Source: CALMUP01 sp035327305 (GTDB taxonomy: Bacteria > Verrucomicrobiota > Kiritimatiellia > CAIVKH01). Taken from it: DNA of 21,027 nucleotides. The position numbers and the translations under genes were made by a program. This document shows, piece by piece, positions 1 to 7,580 of the stretch (the stretch's first letter is position 1; every line of letters starts with the position of its first letter). The notes beneath the pieces were generated by a model. It worked only from the letters and a program-made list of their open reading frames with translations, was not told the DNA's origin and ran no database searches. Location: positions 1 through 21,027 of the forward strand of contig DAOLDL010000052.1 of the NCBI GenBank assembly GCA_035327305.1, read 5' to 3'.

Positions 1-3000
1 ATCTGTAGCCGTAATACACCAATTTGGTTTCGTCATCCGTGTATTTAGTACTGAAGCGGTAAGGGAAACGATCGGCCATGTCGCCTGTCTGCACGGTGAT
101 GTTTCCGAACGGATCGTATTTGTAATGAGCGACCACAACGTCATTGCTGTCCACGTACTCGGTGACATTGCCGTTGGCGTCGTAGCTTGGAACATACATC
201 TGATCATCCTGTACAGTCAGTACAAGCCCCCCCACGCCACCAGCTCCCTGAAGATTCTGGGAAAGGTCCAACCCCCATACTTGGTATATCTGCCGCTGTT
301 CCAGGTGAAGCACCTGAATTCCCGTCACCGTCGCGTTGTACAACCCGTTGGTTAACATGAAACGCAACGATCCCGCCGACGTCGGTATAAAAGAGAGGCT
401 GAAGTTGCTTGCCATGCCCCATGAGGCCGGCCAGTAATACCCCCCAACCGTATCGACCGCGTCGCCGAGGCCAACCGTCAGTCGGTGAAAATACCAGCTG
501 TAGCCAGGACCTACATCACTGCACGCCCACGGGTGGTAATTAAATGTCACCACGTATTGTTCGCCGCTGACGACGCCGACCTCCTGCGAGATCGACGACC
601 CGATATTTTCAAGCAATGCGGCGGGGGCCCCGAAACAGGTGATGGCCGTAGCGTTAGTCGTTTCCCAACCGGACAACCCGGACGAAAAACTGGGGTTCGC
701 GACCTCCATCGGTGTGTATTCCGCTCGTGTCTCACGGATCACATTCCAGCCGTCGTACAAATAGGAGCTGGTTGACGTGGGGGTTATTTTCATTACGCGA
801 CGACCCTGATAATCATAGAGATTTTCTACCACGGGCAACTGGTTGGATGCAACCTTTACAAGCCGGTTTTCCCCGTCCCAGGTGAAGCTCCAGTCCCCGA
901 ACTCAACCAGATTGCCGTCGTTGTCGTATGCCGCCTCGATTCCCGTGGCGTTGGTGACGGAGATGTATTGATTTAACTCGTTGGCCGTGTAGGTGTTGGT
1001 CGCGGCATTGACGCGTGAGCGCTCCCGGTTGCCGATGGCATCGTAGACGTATTCGTGATCGTCATCGCCCATCAGTGCTGATATGACCTCGGAACGCGCG
1101 TTGTATTCGAAAGTATTGGAGAATAACATCGAAGGCCGGGTATCGATGCGCTGAATACGTCGTCCGACTTCGTCATTGGTGTAGGCAAAGGCGGAGATGA
1201 GATTTGTGCCGGACATATTCTCGATGCCGTTGATCAGGTTGCGATGGGATTCATAGGTGCGTGCGAAGCTCGCCCCGGCACTGTATGTCCATCCTTCGAT
1301 GAGGTCCGATTCAGGTAGATACGAGTAGGAAATTACCGATTGCACCGATTCCACGGACGAGGTGATGTAGGAGAAGCGACCGAGATTGTCGTAACCGTAG
1401 GTCACGGAATAGTTGCCTGGACCCCCAGAGACGGCGATCCCGGCTGGGCGGCCGAGGCTATCGTATGTTCGCTCCAGCTCGATCCCGTTCGGTAATTGTT
1501 CGGCAAGATGCAGAAGAGTTGACGCATTATAAACATTGGTACGTGTGCCCAAAGCGTCCTCAACAGTAATCTGGCGCCCGATACGATCATAGGTGAAGGT
1601 GACATCAGGCGTGGTGTCGGAGTAGGTCAATCCGGTCAAAGTCTCGGTGGCAGTATCGTATGAATAGGTTGTCGTTACCCCACGCGCCCAGACCCGCGTG
1701 GCCAGTTTGCCATCGGACGTATAGGTGTAGGTGGTGGCTTTGCCATCCGCAAAGACCTTGTTCGTCAGCAAACCGGTTGCCGGATCGTAATTCCAATAAG
1801 TGGCGTCAGGGGTTCCTGATTCATCCCGCCAGGTTCTCATTACGACCATCCTTCCAAATTCGTCATAATCATATTCCACTGGATAGGTGGCGCCGGATTG
1901 TCGAATCATGCGTCCCTGTTCGTCATAATCGGTTGAAATGGTATCCGACAGAGCATTGGTTACGGAAATGCGATGTCCGGAAAGGGAATCATAACCAAAG
2001 GATGTTCGGTTTTGCATTGCATCTTCGATGTAGTCAACCTGACCGAGCGCATTGTAATGGATCAAACTGGTTCCGGTACGCGGATCAGTTACCTCGACCT
2101 GCCGGCCGAGGTCGTCATAGGCATACGTTGTTTCGACGCCGGTGCGGGTCTTGGAGAAGACCATTCGCCCGTTTACTTCGATATTGACCTGGTCGGTGTC
2201 CGAGTCGGGGTAGTCTACGGCGGTTTCCACCGTTGCGGCCTCGCGGTCGATAAAGGTTCTTGATGCCGTGATGTTGCCCAGAACATCTTTGGTGATCATT
2301 TCACGAACCATTCCTGGAGTAGTAAAACCGGTTAGCCGTTCAAGAGTTTCGCTGACCGTTACCGGGGTGGCGCCGTCGTTGTTTGGATATACTTTCGACA
2401 CGGACCGCCGCCACCAGTCGCCGCCCGACTGAAGGAACGCGGTTTCGTTGTCGCTGATCCGATCCATGGAAGCCAGGGTCAACAGGTTGTTTCCGTCCAC
2501 ATCGCGCCCGGATCGAATCATATTGCCCATTTCATCATATTCGAACAGTGTGGCGGCGGCCCCATTCCCCGGATCCTGTTTGCTCAAGCGCCCCACATTG
2601 TCGTAGAAAAATGCGTTGGTGAGAGCGCCTCCGCCAAAAGCCGGTCGTTCGACCTTGATGGTGCGACCAAGCGCATCGGTAGTGGAACGTTCCCACATCT
2701 CGGAATCAGAACCACCGGGACCGGTATAGACCATGGTCCACTTGGTTCCATCGGCATTGACTCCATATTCATAATGTTTCTCGACCACGGCGGATCCCGT
2801 GACGCTTTTCATCTGGCCATCCAGATATGTCAATGTTTCCTCCACCGCGCCACCCGGATGAATCGTTCGGGTTAAAAGGCCGTCCTGCTCATATTCATAC
2901 TCGGTGATGATCGAGGCATGGTTTCTGGATTTGATCAAGCGGCCAGCCAGATCGTATTGATTGGAGGTAGTGAGCGACAACCCGCCCGACGAGGTGGTTT

Positions 3001-6000
3001 CGGTAATTTGTCTGCCAGCGCCATCATAGGTATACGTGACAATTACATTTTCCTGATCCGGCCATGACCCGCCCGATATGCCGACCCGAGTCATCATGTC
3101 GATTCGATTTAAGGCGTCATGGCTATAGAGGATGGTCTTCCCGGCGGCGTCCGTTTCAGACTCTTTGCCGCAACAATTCCAACTCTCCTCGGTCAATTCA
3201 CCGTTCGATCTGAGAGATGAAAGCAGACGACCGAACTCATCATGGTTGTTTACCGTCCATGATATGTTATCCCAGTCGCTTCCGTCATAAACATGCGTTT
3301 CCCGAAGTACTACATTTCCGAATTCGTCTTCGATAGATACATCCCGTGTGCTTTTATGGGTAACGGGGCCAGAGGGACCTTCGTGGGTAACTGTAGTCTG
3401 TCGATAGGTCCCTTCGACATCGGGAGTAAATACCGGGGGGGTTTGCCCTGCATCAAGCGTACCCAGGCTGTATGTGTAAACATCCTTTCGCCCATCCTTG
3501 AATTGAACGCTTTTGACCTTTTCGGATGTCAGGGCGCCCCTCATGAACGGATGATAGGCTGTGATGGTGCGTAAATTACCCGATGCACCATAAGCGGCGC
3601 TGGACGTATCACATCGCTCCACGATTTCAATGCGCCCACCCTCATCTTCCATATACACATGATAGGTGCGGGATACGGGTATATCCTCAATGTACTCCGT
3701 AACGACACGCGGCTTTCTGGCATCACCCGGAAGCTCACTATCCTGGGAATCGACCGCTTCATATGTGTACTCCGTGTATCGCGCCAATTCATTGGCTGCG
3801 TTTTCGCCAGCATCCAACCAACCCCGTACCGTGTGCGTAATTCTGCCATCGTTATCGTACTCGTAGCGTGTCCAGGAACCGGAAGAATCAATCACTTTTT
3901 TGACTTTACCTTCACTGCCGGGATTCATCGGGTCAGAGTAGTATTCGGTGGTGGAAGTCAGTGCGTCGCCATCTGGATCAGAAACGATTCTAATCGGCGA
4001 CTCTCCCCACGAAAACGCATGATATTCGGTCTCAGTTTTCTCGGCGACCAAACCCAGAGAATTTTCCAGGATATGTGTTTCAATACGGTTTCCAGTTTGA
4101 GCGTCGATAGACGACACTCTTTTTTCAACTTGAAGTCCATCGCGATCCAAAGACCACGTGCTGAGCGAATCGTCATACGCATAGAGATATTCCGTGGTCA
4201 AGTTGCCAATAATCTTCGTGACCGCCAGTTGGTTGTAGGTCACGCCAGAAGAGTCGGGGTTTTTGATTCGCCAAACGGTAAAGGGCTGGGCAACTGTATC
4301 GATAATATACAAGCCTTCCGAGTCAACGCCCAGAATTGCTTCGGGAGAATAGAAACGAACTTCATATTCTACATTGTCAATCGTAACGACATCCACCAGC
4401 GTCTGAGCAGTCAGAATTTGCCGAATATTATCTTCATCATCAACAATGGTTTTCACCCCGGGGGCTAACGAAGAAAACTCCAGCGATGAGGGCGTGGCAA
4501 TGTTCGGGGCTGGAGCTTCGGCACTAATCGTCAGGTCTCCAGCTGCACCCCCGTTGACCGCTTGGCCCAGAGTCATCCGTATATCAATACTTGAAAGATT
4601 TACAAACCCACCGCCAGGAATACGATCACAACTTGTACCACAAGAGCTACAGCCTATATAAAGTTTTGCTTTCTGAATGCATTCATCACACTCATCATCA
4701 TAAACCCTGAAGTAAACCCATCCGGTCCCGGAATTCTCATCCGCGATGATGCTTACAGATTCACCATCACCAGAAATGTGGGCGATCACCGGAGGCTGAT
4801 CCTTGTCTGATTTGGTATTATAAATATCCCATTGAAGATTGCGGCCTTCAGGAGCTATTTTCGTCGACGCAGTAGCGCTTCTTCCGGGCGGCAAGGGGTA
4901 GCTTTTTCCATCCATTTCAATCGGATCGAGTTTTACAATGTCAATTGAAATAGAGTCGTAGCATTCATCTGAAGCGGCTTCTCCAATGAGTAGTGCGGCA
5001 TTGATGACAATAGTTTCTCCGTCAACTCCAAAGGTGAGGATACCGGTTTCAACATGAATTGAAGCGTCGGCGCCGGTATTTAATGAAAGAAGAACTCGAT
5101 CCGGGTTGGTATCTTCGGATGTCAGTTGCCAGACATTGTCATAGCTCCCGCCATTCCTCCAGGGTAGACATGTCAAATCCGTTTCAAACTTGACTGTCTC
5201 GATCGTAACGAAATCATAATGGGAACACGACACTCCTCCCACAGTCCATGTCGCCTCGACTTTATATACTCCAGGCGTTACATTTTCAAGAGTCCATTCG
5301 TCTGTGTAAGTATCACCAGGTCGAGATTCAGAAACGACGGTGCTGATCAAGTTGTCCGTTTCATCGTATATTTCTATTTTGAACAATCCGGTGATTTGAA
5401 CGGGCTCAAGTACGGTTGTAATCGTTATAGGCGTATCACTAAACAGGCACGCACTATCAACCGTAGTAACCGTGGTATTGATGACGGCGTAGTTGCCTGA
5501 AACGTTCTGGGGCCCCGAAACGGAGCATTCTGAACCTGAAAGGTTCGCACTTCCGCTAAAAGTTACCATACCAACTCCTGCTTGGCTTGGAGTGAATGAA
5601 ACGGAACCTCCACCACCCGAGTCTGAATATACCCCCGTGACGTTATAGGAAGTATTCACCGATGGATTCATTGTCGATGTAGCAATATGTTCGTTGCATG
5701 GGGTATATGACGTCGTTGTGCGCTTTTGGGCCGGCGATATATTAGGTGTTACGCTTGCAGATATTTCTCCTCCGAGACACACAACATTGTCGTACCCAGA
5801 CCCACCAGATGAATTCCAGCTTATTTGACTATAGCTTACCTGAGCGTTTTGTACACATTGAGTTGTACTAACCGGGAAGAGGGATGGATCATACTCATGA
5901 ACATGACCACCTTCATCGCGACAACAGGCCTGACCTTCACTCACGACTATTATCGATTCATCCTCAAGCGTACAACACGTTTGTCCTGGGCCCGCCTCGA

Positions 6001-6568
6001 CAAAATGAACTCCACCGTTGGCGTCCACCCACCAGCAACATTCGTTAGCACTTTCAACCACACGAACGATTTCAGCATCATTTATGGTATCTGTATATGG
6101 ACAACATTTATAACCCTGAGCAGCGACAGCAATTCCCCCGTCTCCGTTTGCATCCCACCACTCACAACAATCACTCGATTCGTCAACGATCTCGTGATGG
6201 AACTGCCCGTTTGGATCCGTGAATGTACAGCATTTTTTGCCCTGTGGAACCTCGACCCACACTTGCTCATCCTCCAGAAAACAACAAGTGCTGTTTATGT
6301 TAATGACTAATACATCTTCACAGCATTTATGCGTGGACTTGTCAAAGATTACCCCATCGCAACAGTCCTGGGTATCCGGATTAAACGGAATTTCGCCACA
6401 ACAATCTGGCGGGGGGACCCAACTGCAATTTTCGCAACTCCAAATATAGCAACCGGGTGGTTTTGTACTGGTCGGCGTCAGGCAGGGATTGTCACCCGTA
6501 CAAGCCGACCATGCTGGGGAATTGGCGACGGCAAGGCAAACTGCCAAAAAATATAAAGTACGTTTCAT
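1..6568 (-). CDS. Giant exported RHS/YD-repeat protein with Cys-Cys-rich N-terminus (C-terminus beyond window)
   Basis: I translated this frame by hand from the ATG at 6568 and it stays open to base 1, giving 2189 codons and no stop. Residues 1-22 look like a Sec signal (MKR, then a hydrophobic run; AVA at 13-15 is one possible cleavage site, WSA-C at 20-23 another). Residues 23-216 are cysteine-rich with ten CC doublets. Residues about 230-790 look like Ig-like beta domains, with a CxxC-x9-CxxC-x3-C cluster at 627-647. From about 790 to 1940 there are many YD/RHS repeats (for example RYEYDNDGRI at 901-910), including NCCGKE around 1131-1136. A beta-sandwich-like insert covers about 1950-2085, followed by VWGLDLSQNLQGAGGVGG and YKYDPFGN, the start of the RHS-associated core. 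RHS proteins usually form a shell around a variable C-terminal domain, often a toxin; that part is not visible. A good ribosome site (GAGGAAAGGA, 6575-6584) lies 6 bases before the start. It is the last visible gene of a three-gene unit. Family is certain; role is inferred. Confidence 0.93.
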   Translation of the reverse strand, partial: MKRTLYFLAVCLAVANSPAWSACTGDNPCLTPTSTKPPGCYIWSCENCSWVPPPDCCGEIPFNPDTQDCCDGVIFDKSTHKCCEDVLVININSTCCFLEDEQVWVEVPQGKKCCTFTDPNGQFHHEIVDESSDCCEWWDANGDGGIAVAAQGYKCCPYTDTINDAEIVRVVESANECCWWVDANGGVHFVEAGPGQTCCTLEDESIIVVSEGQACCRDEGGHVHEYDPSLFPVSTTQCVQNAQVSYSQISWNSSGGSGYDNVVCLGGEISASVTPNISPAQKRTTTSYTPCNEHIATSTMNPSVNTSYNVTGVYSDSGGGGSVSFTPSQAGVGMVTFSGSANLSGSECSVSGPQNVSGNYAVINTTVTTVDSACLFSDTPITITTVLEPVQITGLFKIEIYDETDNLISTVVSESRPGDTYTDEWTLENVTPGVYKVEATWTVGGVSCSHYDFVTIETVKFETDLTCLPWRNGGSYDNVWQLTSEDTNPDRVLLSLNTGADASIHVETGILTFGVDGETIVINAALLIGEAASDECYDSISIDIVKLDPIEMDGKSYPLPPGRSATASTKIAPEGRNLQWDIYNTKSDKDQPPVIAHISGDGESVSIIADENSGTGWVYFRVYDDECDECIQKAKLYIGCSSCGTSCDRIPGGGFVNLSSIDIRMTLGQAVNGGAAGDLTISAEAPAPNIATPSSLEFSSLAPGVKTIVDDEDNIRQILTAQTLVDVVTIDNVEYEVRFYSPEAILGVDSEGLYIIDTVAQPFTVWRIKNPDSSGVTYNQLAVTKIIGNLTTEYLYAYDDSLSTWSLDRDGLQVEKRVSSIDAQTGNRIETHILENSLGLVAEKTETEYHAFSWGESPIRIVSDPDGDALTSTTEYYSDPMNPGSEGKVKKVIDSSGSWTRYEYDNDGRITHTVRGWLDAGENAANELARYTEYTYEAVDSQDSELPGDARKPRVVTEYIEDIPVSRTYHVYMEDEGGRIEIVERCDTSSAAYGASGNLRTITAYHPFMRGALTSEKVKSVQFKDGRKDVYTYSLGTLDAGQTPPVFTPDVEGTYRQTTVTHEGPSGPVTHKSTRDVSIEDEFGNVVLRETHVYDGSDWDNISWTVNNHDEFGRLLSSLRSNGELTEESWNCCGKESETDAAGKTILYSHDALNRIDMMTRVGISGGSWPDQENVIVTYTYDGAGRQITETTSSGGLSLTTSNQYDLAGRLIKSRNHASIITEYEYEQDGLLTRTIHPGGAVEETLTYLDGQMKSVTGSAVVEKHYEYGVNADGTKWTMVYTGPGGSDSEMWERSTTDALGRTIKVERPAFGGGALTNAFFYDNVGRLSKQDPGNGAAATLFEYDEMGNMIRSGRDVDGNNLLTLASMDRISDNETAFLQSGGDWWRRSVSKVYPNNDGATPVTVSETLERLTGFTTPGMVREMITKDVLGNITASRTFIDREAATVETAVDYPDSDTDQVNIEVNGRMVFSKTRTGVETTYAYDDLGRQVEVTDPRTGTSLIHYNALGQVDYIEDAMQNRTSFGYDSLSGHRISVTNALSDTISTDYDEQGRMIRQSGATYPVEYDYDEFGRMVVMRTWRDESGTPDATYWNYDPATGLLTNKVFADGKATTYTYTSDGKLATRVWARGVTTTYSYDTATETLTGLTYSDTTPDVTFTYDRIGRQITVEDALGTRTNVYNASTLLHLAEQLPNGIELERTYDSLGRPAGIAVSGGPGNYSVTYGYDNLGRFSYITSSVESVQSVISYSYLPESDLIEGWTYSAGASFARTYESHRNLINGIENMSGTNLISAFAYTNDEVGRRIQRIDTRPSMLFSNTFEYNARSEVISALMGDDDHEYVYDAIGNRERSRVNAATNTYTANELNQYISVTNATGIEAAYDNDGNLVEFGDWSFTWDGENRLVKVASNQLPVVENLYDYQGRRVMKITPTSTSSYLYDGWNVIRETRAEYTPMEVANPSFSSGLSGWETTNATAITCFGAPAALLENIGSSISQEVGVVSGEQYVVTFNYHPWACSDVGPGYSWYFHRLTVGLGDAVDTVGGYYWPASWGMASNFSLSFIPTSAGSLRFMLTNGLYNATVTGIQVLHLEQRQIYQVWGLDLSQNLQGAGGVGGLVLTVQDDQMYVPSYDANGNVTEYVDSNDVVVAHYKYDPFGNITVQTGDMADRFPYRFSTKYTDDETKLVYYGYR

Positions 6569-6574
6569 CTGTAT

Positions 6575-6584
6575 TCCTTTCCTC
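6575..6584 (-). promoter_or_regulatory. Ribosome binding site of the RHS gene
   Basis: On the minus strand GAGGAAAGGA ends 6 bases before the ATG at 6568. It fixes the start of the giant RHS frame and shows that this gene can be initiated independently although the upstream stop codon is only 25 bases away. Confidence 0.75.
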
Positions 6585-6593
6585 AATTACCAA

Positions 6594-7580
6594 TCAAAGC
6601 CTTTGTAGTCTTTGAATAGCCTCTCTGACGGCCGGCTTACACAGAATGGTTTCGTCTTCGACCATGGCCAAAAGAAGGGGGAGGTCATTACGGTTACCCA
6701 GTTTGCCCACCAGCGACACCGCGGCGGCTTGCAAACCAACGATTCTGGAATCTCGCGCAATACCACGAGCAGTTGAAAGAACCCCGGTTCCTCCCAATTC
6801 TGCGCTCAAACTTAACGCCGTGATACGGGATGCGGTTGCGATACGCGGGTCACCCGCCATACGCTCTGCAGCGTCCGCGACAGCAGCAAGGTCCACATAC
6901 GGATGCACCCGAGCTACTCGCATCAGCGAGAGTATCGCGGTGCCGGCCAAGGTGGATTCCCGCTCCTGTACTGCCTGCCAAAGCACGAACACCCCGGCTT
7001 CGTCATACACCGGGCGTTCCAGCCAGGATCCCAGATGCTGCAAGGCATAATCGCGAATGACAACATCCTCGGCCTGATCGGCGTAGACGGCGGAGAACAC
7101 CTCGCTCAGTGCAAGAGTATCGTCTTGTTGCAGCCGAAGTGTCTTCATGACGTCGTTGACGAGAACCCGCCGTTGGACAGAATTCAGGTGAGGAACCCGA
7201 TCCTTGTCGAGCAGGAAGGCATATAACGCATCTCGATCATCAGGAGATAAGAAACGGGAAAGTGCGCTCAACGCTGCCGACCTCTCGGCCAATCCAACCG
7301 AATCGTCAGGAACCACAACGCGAAACACTGCTGAACTCAGATTATCAAAGTCATTCGGTTTTGAGGCTAATGCGAAAACTGCTTGGGAACGAGTAGGTGT
7401 TGTTTCTCGCTTTGGCAGATTTTCCTTCACTGGGATAGACACTGAACCGCTCGCCGTATCCACCCGGCCTTCTGGCTCCAGACTGATAGGGGGACGGTAA
7501 TCACCAAGTCGATTATATATCCCCCACCCCAGGGCTCCGACTCCAAGAAGAAGCATGCTAATCAACAAACCGCGACTCAT
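6594..7580 (-). CDS. Membrane-anchored alpha-helical (HEAT-like) repeat protein
   Basis: This is a 328-residue protein of unknown function. Residues about 5-22 form one hydrophobic segment after MSR, most like an uncleaved N-terminal anchor that leaves the bulk outside the cytoplasm (inferred). Residues 23-65 are Pro/Ser/Thr-rich, a likely linker. Residues about 66-328 are repeated amphipathic helices with Ala/Leu-rich pairs ending in R/D turns, resembling HEAT or Armadillo-like repeats, a fold used for protein-protein contacts. There is no catalytic motif I recognise. Its ATG overlaps the TAA of the upstream lectin-like gene by one base (TAATG), with GGGAGAG at 7586-7592 as ribosome site, so translation is probably coupled. 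The RHS gene follows after 25 bases. A scaffold or docking role for the RHS or lectin partner is inferred from position only. Immunity proteins normally follow the RHS toxin, so that role is unlikely here. Confidence 0.85.
   Translation of the reverse strand: MSRGLLISMLLLGVGALGWGIYNRLGDYRPPISLEPEGRVDTASGSVSIPVKENLPKRETTPTRSQAVFALASKPNDFDNLSSAVFRVVVPDDSVGLAERSAALSALSRFLSPDDRDALYAFLLDKDRVPHLNSVQRRVLVNDVMKTLRLQQDDTLALSEVFSAVYADQAEDVVIRDYALQHLGSWLERPVYDEAGVFVLWQAVQERESTLAGTAILSLMRVARVHPYVDLAAVADAAERMAGDPRIATASRITALSLSAELGGTGVLSTARGIARDSRIVGLQAAAVSLVGKLGNRNDLPLLLAMVEDETILCKPAVREAIQRLQRL

Noticed and set aside
3659..4468. 269-codon open frame antisense to the RHS gene
   Set aside because: The opposite strand is a continuous YD-repeat protein here; the antisense product shows no family features.
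1..6568. Possible frameshift or pseudogene in the RHS region
   Set aside because: A codon-by-codon reading from 6568 shows a single uninterrupted frame; no frame end is seen only because the gene leaves the window.
6502..6568. RHS protein as a lipoprotein (WSA-C at residues 20-23)
   Set aside because: The -3 position is Trp, not Leu/Val/Ile as in the lipobox, and an AVA signal peptidase I site lies earlier; left open but not called.
6594..7580. Helical-repeat protein as immunity protein for the RHS toxin
   Set aside because: Immunity genes normally lie after the toxin end, whereas this one is upstream, membrane-anchored and repeat-built.
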